This document shows positions 54,411 to 64,000 of a stretch of DNA of 64,000 nucleotides, piece after piece. Each line of letters opens with the position of its first letter. Within the stretch, counting starts at the first letter, position 1. The stretch spans positions 7,926,415 to 7,990,414 of the forward strand of contig JAKSZU010000008.1 of assembly GCA_026018925.1 (NCBI GenBank), given 5' to 3'. A program made the translations under genes and the position numbers. The notes beneath the pieces are model-generated. The model ran no database searches. It was not told the origin of the DNA and saw only the letters and a list, made by a program, of their open reading frames with translations. The DNA comes from Tupaia tana. Taxonomy: Eukaryota > Chordata > Mammalia > Scandentia > Tupaiidae.

Positions 54411-55127
54411 TTGGGGAAGACAAGTCTGACATCCATGACTTAGGACAGCGATCCCTCCAGCTGGTAGTCAGTCTAGTTTAGTTGGTATATTGGGAATTAA
54501 TAGTTATGAAATACTCAGCGATAGTTCTCTGTCTTCATCTCCCACCCATTTCAATATTCCTAGTAACTTCTTCAATGTGAAAAGAGAAAAGGGGCCGAAC
54601 GTGACATCAGCTCATTGTGTAACTATAAGGAGAATCAGGTAGAGATGACTGAGTTGATCGGCAGGTGGATGGGCTGGAGAGCTGTCTTCCCACCGTGCCC
54701 ATTCTCCGCAGATAAGTCAGCCACCTAGCAGTCACCCGTGTTTACGTATCACATTTCTGCTGAAACATTTGGTGTGTTCTATGTCTTGACAGCCTTCAGG
54801 TATCTAGTTAGATTTAAAGAATCTTGCCAAAATATTTAAAGAAGAAGAGAGACACCATTGGTGGTGGTGTGAGTACATAACAGTTGCCCTTGGGGGGGGG
54901 GGGGGGGATGGCCAGGCTGTTAGATACTTACATCTGACGACATTTAGGCTCCCAGAAAGTGAACGGCAAGTTCATACTTTGCATTCTAGACCTAGGTTGG
55001 AAACAAGGAGCCAAAAGATGCACCTGGGATACAGACTGAGTGTAAAAGTAATTATCTAGCCATATTGTCTTACCCCATCCCACACTACAGGAGAGAATGA
55101 ATCAAGTCAGGGGTCATTGTATGCATT
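54411..55127. other. Unassigned sequence, with a 16-G run
   Basis: No gene seen. Poly(G) at 54892-54907, preceded by GGTGGTGGTG at 54861. Confidence 0.45.
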
Positions 55128-55142
55128 AAAATTAGGATGTGG

Positions 55143-55402
55143 GGGCAGGCCTGTGGCGTGGTGGTTAAGGCAGCTGCATCCACGTGGCCAGCGGTGTCAT
55201 TCAAGGCCCAGACCTTACAGCATGAGAAATACACTGGGCGTGTGTGCGTGCATGCCCGGAGTGCAGAGAAAGGGGAGAGAGGGAGGAGAGGCTGCAGCGT
55301 GACCGGCTCCCATGGGGCAGGGGGGCTGTGCATGCTCTCTCTTTCTCTCTCTCTTTCTGAGTCTCTGGTGACCACATGCACTCTCTAGCAAAATTTTAAA
55401 AC
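55143..55402 (+). mobile_element. SINE-D with 15-bp duplication
   Basis: AAAATTAGGATGTGG and AAAATTAGGAAGTGG flank it, one mismatch; younger than most SINE-D copies here. Confidence 0.88.
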
Positions 55403-55721
55403 AAAATTAGGAAGTGGGTGAACCCTAAAAAGCCATTTTTAGTTTTTCTCACCCAGAGGAATCCAAAGGCTGATAGTCCAAAACTTATCAGAGATCATCT
55501 AAAGATGATCATGGAATAGTTGAAATCCTAGGGTCCACCTAAAACTACGACCATCAAAACGCAGACGCCTGAGACAAAGGCGAAACCTCATCTTGGCCTG
55601 GCCAGCCCGTTACCTGTGGACCTCCCGGCACCGTGTCAAACCCGGGCTGCGGAGGGTGAGCCCTGCACCTACCTTGGGCCTTCTCTGGCACCTGTCGCCC
55701 ACATCTAGGATATGGAGCTTC
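55403..55721. other. Unassigned sequence
   Basis: No element or gene recognised. Confidence 0.35.
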
Positions 55722-55963
55722 AAAGAATTGTTGCCAGGGGGCACGTGCGATTGCTGAAGAGGGACAAAGAAAAAGGGCAGTGAGAAAGCTCTCCCCATGG
55801 GCATGTTTATGCTGCAATCCCTTCTCCTCCATTTCCCCCTCCTCCTTGGACTTTGGGCACACGCACACACACTTGTTTTTCAAGCCAGCAGGTCTGGGGC
55901 TCCAACTGCGCAGTCAGCTATGTGGGATTCAGCCACCCTAAACACCCTGACATGGGCTGACCC
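55722..55963 (-). mobile_element. SINE-D
   Basis: GGGGGCACGTGCGATTGC tail end; head complement GACATGGGCTGACCC. Confidence 0.75.
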
Positions 55964-55969
55964 AAGATT

Positions 55970-56022
55970 TTCTTTTTTTTTTTTTTAAGATATTTTTCCG
56001 TAGGGCATGTGTGCTCACTGGG

Positions 56023-56054
<32 letters not shown>

Positions 56055-56250
56055 GAAAAGGAAAATGAGAGGTCACCCCCAGGGAAAATGGACTTGCTGC
56101 AATCCCTCTCCCTCCGTTCTCCTTTCAGAATTTTAGGCACGCAGGCGCACGCACCTGGTGTGAGTTTCAGGCCATTGGGTTCAGGACTTGAACTGCGGTT
56201 GGCCATGTGGGAGTCCAGCACCTAACCACCATGCTATCTGCTGGACCCAT
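55970..56250 (-). mobile_element. SINE-B
   Basis: T-run, TTTTCCGTAGGGCATGTG, expanded (GA)n at 56022-56050, and head complement CTATCTGCTGGACCC. Confidence 0.86.
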
Positions 56251-56337
56251 ACCCAGGATTTTTTAATATATATGTTGTATTTCAACTACAACACAGTGAG
56301 AAGTTGTCTCACTGTAGGGTTGTGGAGTGTTTTTAGA

Positions 56338-56526
56338 ATTATTTATTTAATTTATTATTTTTTTTATTTTTTTAATTTGCTGCAAGGCATGTATGCTCAC
56401 CAGAGAGAGACAGAGTGAGTGCGAACGAGAGGAAACGTGAGGAGGCAATCTTCCAGAGCCAGAACCCAGACTGGGATTGGCCGTGTGGGAGTCCAGCGCC
56501 CTAACCACCATGCCACCTCCTGGCCC
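56338..56526 (-). mobile_element. SINE-C
   Basis: ATTATTTATTTAATTTATT tail complement, then TTTGCTGCAAGGCATGTATG, so slightly more body is kept than in other SINE-C copies; head complement CACCTCCTGGCCC. Confidence 0.78.
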
Positions 56527-56547
56527 AGGGTTTTGTTTTGTTTTGTT

Positions 56548-56815
56548 TTTTAAGTTTATTTATTTCTTATGAGAGAGAGGAGTGAAAGACATGCCTCAGT
56601 CCACACCCCCACTCCCCCAGCCCAGCCATCCTGAGTCGCAGGCAGGTGCGCCTGCTCAGCTGCAGGAAGCCCTCCAGTTTGAGCCGGAACATCCCCATGT
56701 GACTTCAGTATCCTGGAGCGTCAGGGGACTGCCTGACAGCTGCTGCCGCCCCCACCCCCAGGACTTTAAACAGCTCTTTCACACTGTTGGCGTTAAATAA
56801 ATGGAAGACAATAAA
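56548..56815 (-). mobile_element. SINE-E
   Basis: AAGTTTATTTATTTCTTATGAG tail complement (in two parts), AGCTGCAGGAAGCCCTCC region. Diverged. Confidence 0.6.
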
Positions 56816-57193
56816 GAGACCAATAATAAAATTAAAGGTAGGAAACCTCCTTGGGGGCAAATCAAATGGCCTTTTGCCAGACCTCACCAGAATTTCCCAC
56901 CGTACCTCGCCACCATTTCTAAGAGAAGTTTGGAACTCCTGCCTGTGGCGCCTTTGCAGGTAGGGGAGGTGGTGTCACACTGACCCTGCAATATCGACCC
57001 TGTCGGGCCAGAGAACGCCTGTTTAGGAGTCCATCCTGCAGAAAAGCACCAGGAGCATTCAGGGAGCTCCTGGAGGCCGGTGGTAACATCGCAGCCACCG
57101 GATGCCATTGGCAGTGCTCGCTGGGAAGCGGTTGGCGATACCCGCACACCAGAGCCACTGAGAACGGTGTGTGCATAAAGAGAAAAGAAAGGA
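56816..57193. other. Unassigned sequence, no gene seen
   Basis: No element recognised. Confidence 0.35.
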
Positions 57194-57461
57194 GGGCTGG
57201 CCCTGTGGCCTGGTGGTTAAGGGAACCGGATCCCACCTGGCTGGCCATGTGACTGACCACGGGGCTCGAATCCCAGCCCCAGCAGTCTGAAAAACACACC
57301 AGGCACATGTGCATGTGTGCCAAAATCCTGACTGGATGGAGAGGGACAGAGGATTGTGGCTGTGACCACACCCCGTTGAAGGGTGCTTTCTCCCTCTCCC
57401 TCTTTCTCTGCCTTTCTCTGTCTCTCTGGAGAGCACCCATGATCTCTGGCAAAGTAGAATG
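57194..57461 (+). mobile_element. SINE-D
   Basis: Good family example: GGGCTGGCCCTGTGGCCTGG head with a duplicated GGCTGGCCATGTGACTGACC arm, TCCTGACTGGATGGAGAGGG body. Confidence 0.88.
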
Positions 57462-57732
57462 AAAAGACAGCATGTTAGGAGACAGGCCGATGGGGGATTG
57501 TGTGTGTTAGAGATTTCCTACAGCATTAACAGTGAGACAAAGTGAGGCGTGCACAGCGATGGCAGGTGTGGAAAGGAAGTCATGGGAGTAAGCAGCAGGT
57601 TGAGAAGGAGATGCAGGAAGGTAAAACGTGTCGGCTGACTTACAGAGCAACTAACATCACACTTCCAAACAGCGTCCACACAGAAACCCACTCCTGTTAG
57701 GGTGCATAATGAAAGAAGGGCAGCATTCAACA

Positions 57733-57734
<2 letters not shown>

Positions 57735-57770
<36 letters not shown>
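57735..57770 (+). repeat. (GT)n microsatellite
   Basis: Eighteen GT units. Confidence 0.97.
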
Positions 57771-57773
<3 letters not shown>

Positions 57774-57804
57774 CTCATCATTGTGTAAACAATCACTTGT
57801 TTAC

Positions 57805-57938
57805 ATTATTTAATTTTGTTATTACTATGTTAACTTGACCAGAGAAAGTGAGAAAGCAAGTTGCTAGGTCCAGGACTGGAACAGTGTTTGGCCATGTGGG
57901 GGTCCAGCACCTTAACACCACGCCACCTGCTGGCCTCG
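57805..57938 (-). mobile_element. SINE-C, shortened
   Basis: TTATTTAATTTTGTTATTAC tail complement, AAGTTGCTAGGTCCAGGAC, head complement CACCTGCTGGCC. Confidence 0.8.
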
Positions 57939-58027
57939 AAACAACCACTTTTTATAAACAAAGGGAGAAATGCAAAAAGCAAAATAAAAATACTGGGATG
58001 ACAGAAACATGGCATGTTATTCTTTTT

Positions 58028-58283
58028 GTTTATTCGTTTTAGTTTTTTTGCTATAGGGTATGTGCACTGGCCAGAGAGAGAGAGAAAGTGAGAAATGGCT
58101 GCCCCTCCAGAGGGGGACGGGCACACTGCAATCCCTTCTCTAGTCTCCTCTCCAGGTTTAGGGCACACGTGCACATCACAAACGTGTGCCCAGAGTGATT
58201 TTCAAGCCGCTGGGTCCCGGACTTAAACCATATTGCCACCATGTGGGAGCCAGTGCCCTAACCACTCCGCCTGCTGGCCTTGC
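58028..58283 (-). mobile_element. SINE-B
   Basis: TTATTCTTT and TCATTCTTT flanks; head complement CCGCCTGCTGGCC. Confidence 0.85.
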
Positions 58284-58294
58284 AGGTCATTCTT

Positions 58295-58815
58295 TGTAAT
58301 ACAGCTATTGACAGTTATTGCGCACTCGGCAGTCGCAGGCCCTATGCTAGGGCTCTCCACACGGTGCCAAGTTTACGTCTCCCAACTGCCCCGTAAGTTA
58401 GGTGCTGTTATTTTCCTGGTTTGACACTCAGAGAAGTTACAGTGAATTGCCTCAGTCATACAGGGACCAGTGGTTCTAGGTCTGCTTGATTCAAAATACT
58501 CCACTATCCATTAGACTGTTAGACTTTTTTTCTTTTTCTTTTTTTTTTTTTTTTTTTTTTTTTTTTGAGAGGTTTTTGCTATAGGGCGCATGCGTTCACC
58601 AGAGAGACAGAGAGACAGAAAGTGAGAAATCACCCCCCAGGGGGGATGGTCACGCCGCAATCCTTTCTCCTCCATTCTCCTCTCAGGATCTTGGGCACGC
58701 ACGCATACGTGCCTGGTGTGAGTTTAGAACCACAGTCGACTACATGGGAGTCCAGTGACATGGCCATTACGTTAACTGCTGGTCCCCCATTAGACTGTTT
58801 TTTAAAAGCCAGCCT
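58295..58815 (-). mobile_element. MIR split by a SINE-A
   Basis: TGTTATTTTCCTGGTTTGAC, CAGAGAAGTTACAGTGAATT and CAGTCATACAGGGACCAGTG follow the antisense MIR order; the end lies beyond the SINE-A. Confidence 0.8.
58521..58786 (-). mobile_element. SINE-A with exact 13-bp duplication
   Basis: CCATTAGACTGTT at 58508-58520 and 58787-58799. A 20-base deletion removes the B-box region (GTGAGTTTAGAACCAC), so this copy is probably silent. Confidence 0.92.
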
Positions 58816-59030
58816 GGGGCTAGATGTGGTGTAGCAGCAGAATGCAGCACTCTGCGAGGCGGCCCCCCACACGAAGGTCCTGCTTTCACATCCCGAGACC
58901 TCCCTGTGCACCCTGGCTGTGGGCTGGGAAGGGTTGTGGTCAGGTCACTGCGGGAGTGCTGTCTCTCTCCCTCTGTGTCTCTCTCCCTCTGTCTCTCTTG
59001 TTCATAGAAAAAATAAACTTTAAAGAAAAA
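58816..59030 (+). mobile_element. SINE-E
   Basis: GGGGCTAGATGTGGTGTAGC head, GGTCACTGCGGGAGTGCTG and CATAGAAAAAATAAACTTT. Confidence 0.75.
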
Positions 59031-59650
59031 CTTGTTATAAAAGTGTGCAGGTAGGTCTCTACATGTGTGTCTATACTAGAAATGTGGAGATCCATTCATA
59101 TTCCTATAGCGATACGATATCCCAGGACCGGCACTTGATATTAGAGGCTTCTTGCTTCTGGTAGAAAGGTAGAGAGGCGGAACGAAGGAATCGTTATGTT
59201 AATAATGACACCCTATTTCTGGACACGGGTTGGAAGTGTGACAGCACTTATCTTTGGCACCTTCTGACTGGTGTGGAAGGACAGAGGTGACAAGCTCAGT
59301 AATAGAGCAGGGAGAGAGTCTGCTGTGTGTTTTCTGCCTTCCCTTCTAGAGCGCTTTGTATCTAGAATGCCTGAGATTGGGGAGAGGAAGATGACAGTTA
59401 AAGAGAATCAGGAGAAACGCCTTCCTGGTGTGCGCTGGTACCAGTCAGGGGTTCCCAGGTGTGAACGTTTAGGATGCTCTGGGTCAGGTGAGAGGCACGC
59501 CGAGGGGTTCGGTGCTGGCTGGCCAGTCATTCAGCCGACCTCGGTGTGAGTCAGAGTTGTGCAGTCCCTGTAAGGAACATGCAGAAAGTCATCCAGCCGG
59601 GGGAGTGCGGATGCCCTGCTGCTAACAAGAGCAGAAAGCTGGTTGGTTTT
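59031..59650. other. Unassigned sequence, no gene seen
   Basis: A 92-codon plus frame at 59271-59549 has no recognisable features. Confidence 0.4.
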
Positions 59651-59904
59651 GTTTTTGTTTAAAACAACAACAAAAACCAAAGTACTTATGTACCCAGTGG
59701 AGAGAGAGAGATAGAGGGAGAAGGAGAGGGAAAGTGAGAACCCCCCCAGGGGGGAATGGTCACATCGCAATCCCTCCTTCATTTTTCTCTCCTGTTGGGA
59801 TTTTGGGCACTGTGTCTTTCAAGCCATGGGCTCCAGGTCTCGAACCATGCAGTCAACCATGTGGGATCCAGGCATTTAACTACTACACCGGCTGGCCTCA
59901 AACT
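59651..59904 (-). mobile_element. SINE-B
   Basis: Tail made of ACAACAACAAAAAC; GGTTGGTTTT on both sides. Confidence 0.83.
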
Positions 59905-59916
59905 GGGTTGGTTTTT

Positions 59917-59991
59917 GTTGTTGTTGTTGTTGAATTTTGCTTATGGGGTGCATGCACTTGCCGGGGGGGGGGGAATAAAAGAAAGAAGAAA

Positions 59992-60051
<60 letters not shown>

Positions 60052-60304
60052 GAAGGAGGGAGGGAGGGAGGGAGGGAGGGAGGGAGGGAGGGAGGGAGGG
60101 AAAGAAGCAAAGAAAGAAAGAAACCTTCCCCCTCCTGTCCCCGGGAGAGACGGCCATACCGCAGTCCCTTCTCCTCCACTTTCCTTTCAAGGTTCACACA
60201 CACACACCTGGTGAGTTTTTCACGCTGCTGGGTCTAGGATTCCAGCTGTACACTTGGCCGTGTGGGATCTAGGTATTTTAAACCTCCCTGCCACCTGCTG
60301 GCCC
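59917..60304 (-). mobile_element. SINE-B with a 140-bp microsatellite in its GA tract
   Basis: GTTGTTGTTGTTGTTG tail, GCATGCACTTGCC, then the expanded tract, then CCGGGAGAGACGGCCATACC and the head complement CACCTGCTGGCCC. Confidence 0.85.
59963..60122 (+). repeat. (G)11, (GAAA)n, (GGGA)n compound microsatellite
   Basis: Eleven G, then GAAA units to about 60049, then GGGA units to about 60100, then GAAA again. Confidence 0.97.
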
Positions 60305-60317
60305 AGCTGATTTTTTT

Positions 60318-60578
60318 TTTTTTTTTTTTTTTTTTTGAGAGGTTTTTGCCATAGGGCACGTGCGCTCACCAGACAGACAGAGAGAGACAGAAAGCAAGAA
60401 ATTACCCCCCAGGGGGGATGGCCACACCACAATCCCTTCTCCTCCATTCTCCTCTCGGGATCTTGGGCACACACGCACACGTTCCCGGCGTGAGTTTAAA
60501 TCACAGGGTCTGGGACTTGAACCGCAGTCGACTACATGGGAGTCCAGCGACATAGCCATTACGCTAACTGCTGGTCCC
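60318..60578 (-). mobile_element. SINE-A
   Basis: CTGATTTTTTT on both sides; near-consensus body. Confidence 0.9.
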
Positions 60579-60587
60579 TGATTTTTT

Positions 60588-60835
60588 TCTTTTTTAAGAG
60601 AGATTTTTGCTGTAGGTGTGTGTGCTTGCCAGAGAGACAGAGAAACAGGAAGTGAGAAATCATCCCCAGGGGAATGGACATGCCACAATCCCTTCTCCTC
60701 CATTTTTCTCTTGGGATTTTGGGCACGCACACACATGTGCCTGGCATGAGTTTCAAGCCGCTGCATCCCAGACTCCAACCACGGTCAGTCATGTGGGTGT
60801 CCAGCGACATGACCATTACACCATCTGCTGGTCCC
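60588..60835 (-). mobile_element. SINE-B
   Basis: Head complement CCATCTGCTGGTCCC; otherwise complete. Confidence 0.85.
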
Positions 60836-60874
60836 CTGTTGTTGTTTTTTGTAATGTCAGATTTACCATCTCAT

Positions 60875-61102
60875 CAAATTTTTAAAGTTTGTTTATTTTT
60901 TTCCATGAGCAAGAGAGAAACAGAGAGCCAGCGCCCCCGACAGAGCTGCAGTCTACTCCTCACCTTAGTCAGCCCTGGTTGTGGGCACACATTTATGCCT
61001 GGGTCACTCAGGGAGGCCTCTGGACGTGAATTGGAACCTTCTCGTGTGGGTCAGTCTTGCAGAACATCGTGTTGTACACTGCACCTCCGTCTGGCCTCCA
61101 GA
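60875..61102 (-). mobile_element. SINE-E
   Basis: TTTTTCCATGAGCAAGAGAG tail; CTTGCAGAACATCGTGTTG near the head. Confidence 0.78.
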
Positions 61103-61397
61103 AAGCCATGATTTGAAGCTGCTCTTGCTTTAGGCTGTGGGCCAGAAATATTTCTCCAAGAGTTATCAGAGAAGATTTATATATAGCAGGTAGGCATATG
61201 AAAAGATGTTCAACATCATTATTCAGTAGGAAAATGCACATTAAACCCACTATGGGCTACCACTTACACCTATTAGGATGACCAGAGAACAAACAAAAAC
61301 CTGACAGCATCAGCTGCTGACAAGGATGTGAAGTAACTGAAACTTATTCATTGCTGTTGGAAATGGAAAAGGATACAGCCACCTTGAAAGTTTCTTT

Positions 61398-61652
61398 TTT
61401 TGTTTAAATTTCTTCTATGAGCAAGAAAGACACACATATACTCACTCTCTCTCTCTCTCTCTCCCTCCTTCTCTCTCTCAAAGAGGCGGGCACCTCCCAC
61501 AGGGTCTTCCTACCCAAATCCATCCTCATCCTCAGCCAGACCAGGTCATGGGCACTCACGTATTCAGCGTACGTCTCCAGACATGAATGTAGAAACTTCC
61601 ACGTGGGCCAGCCTTGCAGAACACTGTGTTACTACCATGCCGCTGTTTGGCC
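61398..61652 (-). mobile_element. SINE-E inside L1
   Basis: TTTCTTCTATGAGCAAGAAAG tail with (CT)n at 61445-61479; head complement GCCGCTGTTTGGCC. Second layer of the nest. Confidence 0.8.
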
Positions 61653-61908
61653 CCCTGGCATTTTCTTTTTTCTTTTTCTTTTTTTTCAAATTTTTATTTC
61701 TGTGTAACACAAAGACAGAACTCCCAGAGGTCAAACAAGTAAAAGATCTCAAATTACAGCACTATTAAGTCATAAACGAAGAATGGAGGTAGAAGTTAAA
61801 CAATATAATCCCCAAAGTTTTAGGAGTATTTATTCCCAGCCACCATCAGATTTCTCTAGTAAGATCCTTTTCAAAACTCTCAAGTTGCAAAAACTTAATC
61901 CATTCTTT

Positions 61909-62176
61909 TTTTTTTTTTTTTTTTGAGAGGTTTTCGCTATAGGGCGCGTGCGCTCGCCAGACAGAGAGAGAGAGACATAGAGACAGAAAGCGAGAAGTCA
62001 CCCCCCAGGGGGGATGGCCACGCCGCAATCCCGTCTCCTCCATTCTCCTCTCGGGATCTTGGGCATGCACGCACACGCGCCCGGCGTGAGTTTTAAGCCA
62101 CCCGGTCCGGGATGCGAACCGTGGTCGACTATGTGGGAGTCCAGCGACATAGCCATTACGCTCACTGCTGGTTCCC
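61909..62176 (-). mobile_element. SINE-A inside the RAMAC retrocopy, 12-bp duplication
   Basis: AATCCATTCTTT at 61897-61908 and 62177-62188. It landed in the 3' UTR, overlapping the internal AATAAA signal. Confidence 0.95.
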
Positions 62177-62374
62177 AATCCATTCTTTATTGACCAACAG
62201 AAGACACAAAACAATTTGTCATGTTGACAAAGTAAATGGTTTTACTAAAAGCTGCTGACATTTCTATCAGTAGTAACCATAGGGGGGCCTCCGGTTGTAA
62301 ACATAATGTCCATATAGGTGGGGCTAGTAAGGCTCTTGTCTGTGCTGGGTAATTGTTAACCCAGGATCATCCAT

Positions 62375-63182
<808 letters not shown>

Positions 63183-63794
63183 TCAGCTCGGGCCAAGCCC
63201 TGCCGCAGACACACCAGAGCCCACACAGCGAACCCCAGTCCACTGAGCTGCCCCAGGTAACAGAGCCTCTTTCGCTAGGACTCCACAGCCGCCCGACGCC
63301 CCCTGGCATTTTCTTATAAAGCTAATAAGCATGCATTTACTTATTACCCAGTGAATATTTACCCAAGAGAAATTAAAATATGCACCCACATAAAAAATCT
63401 TTGCACAAATGTTTATAAAAGCTTTGTTTATAATCTCCAAAATCAGGAAATCACCAATGCATTCATCCACCGGAGCCTAGATAAACTACTATAACCATAC
63501 AACTAAGTACTTACTACCTGGAACAAGGAAGGAGCTGCTAACACGCAGGACGGTGGGTGAGCTCACAGGCGTTATGCTAAGTGAAAGAAGCCAGACTCAA
63601 AAGGCTGCATACTGTTTGATTTCATTTATATAACATTCTAGAAAAGACAAAACTATCAAATAAGTCTACAGAGAAATCTCTATTAAAGATATCAAAATCA
63701 TGCAGACCATATTTTCTGATCACAATGTAAAATATTATAAAGACATTAAAAATAAACTTTGAAAACTCCTTTGATTAAAAAAAAAGAAATCTGA

Positions 63795-64000
63795 GGGATA
63801 GGCCCCATAGCTTAGTGACTGGGGGAGCCAGATCCTGTGTGCCCACCTGCACTTTGAATGGGAACCCACGTGGCTTGAGGAACACACCAAGCACATGTGC
63901 ATGTGTGCCCAGAGTCCCAACAGGATAGATGGGGAAATGGAGGAGAAGGGATTGTAGTTTGAACACATCCCATGGGGGGTGCTTCCTCTCTCTCTCTCTC
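63795..64000 (+). mobile_element. SINE-D, cut by the window end
   Basis: GGGATAGGCCCCATAGCTTAG head, GTCCCAACAGGATAGATGGG body; the sequence ends in the CT tract. Confidence 0.85.

Noticed and set aside
59734..60237. Lysine/glutamate-rich 167-codon frame
   Set aside because: It is simply translated GAAA/GGGA microsatellite within a SINE.

Overview
This window is non-coding genomic DNA from a placental mammal. It holds old eutherian repeats: L1 3' ends, L2-like and MIR relics, a MER5A, and Tigger relics. It also holds a processed copy of the mammalian gene RAMAC and a CpG island of about 6 kb. It is dominated by roughly a hundred copies of a tRNA-derived SINE superfamily that I do not recognise as that of primates, mouse/rat, carnivores, horses, ruminants, pigs, rabbits, hedgehogs, shrews, armadillos or afrotherians. 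A few degraded 7SL/Alu-like relics hint at Euarchontoglires. A colugo-like (dermopteran) source is possible but unproven; matching the SINE consensus to Dfam would settle it.

No intact protein-coding gene is visible. The long open frames are shadows of SINE bodies, microsatellites or the GC-rich island. The real structure is layered transposons. I use five working names for the SINEs. SINE-A is the youngest: about 260 bp, head GGGACCAGCAGTTAGCG, tail CTATAGCAAAAACCTCTCC, often with long target-site duplications. SINE-B is older: head GGGGCCAGCAGGTGGCATAG. SINE-C is SINE-B with most of its body deleted, ending in an AT-rich AATAAAATTAAATAA tail. SINE-D is old: head GGGCTGGCCCTGTGGCCTGG, body CAAATCCTGACAGGATGGAG. 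SINE-E is the most diverged: head GGTGGTGCAGTGGT, tail CATGGGAGAAATAAATAAA.

Layout. 0-14.5 kb: repeats, with a solo LTR inside a SINE-B (4282-4901), a Tigger1-like relic and L1/L2 pieces. 14.5-20.4 kb: SINE-free CpG island with an NRF1-type palindrome, a palindromic CACGTG box, a splice donor and one plausible internal exon; this is the best candidate for a gene start. 20.9-26.5 kb: SINEs around an AP-1-motif cluster. 26.9-31 kb: an L1 3' end interrupted by MER5A, itself interrupted by a second hAT-like element, then Tigger relics. 31-50 kb: dense SINEs, including five in tandem at 39.3-40.5 kb, a SINE-poor segment at 37.9-39.0 kb, and a broken minus-strand reading frame at 40.7-41.8 kb. 50.7-52.8 kb: another SINE-free stretch. 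61.1-63.8 kb: the deepest nest, with L1 split by a SINE-E and by the RAMAC retrocopy, and the retrocopy split by a SINE-A and a solo LTR.

All functional statements are inferences from sequence. Element boundaries are hand-read and may be off by several bases; repeat names outside L1, MIR, MER5A and Tigger are from memory of consensus sequences.
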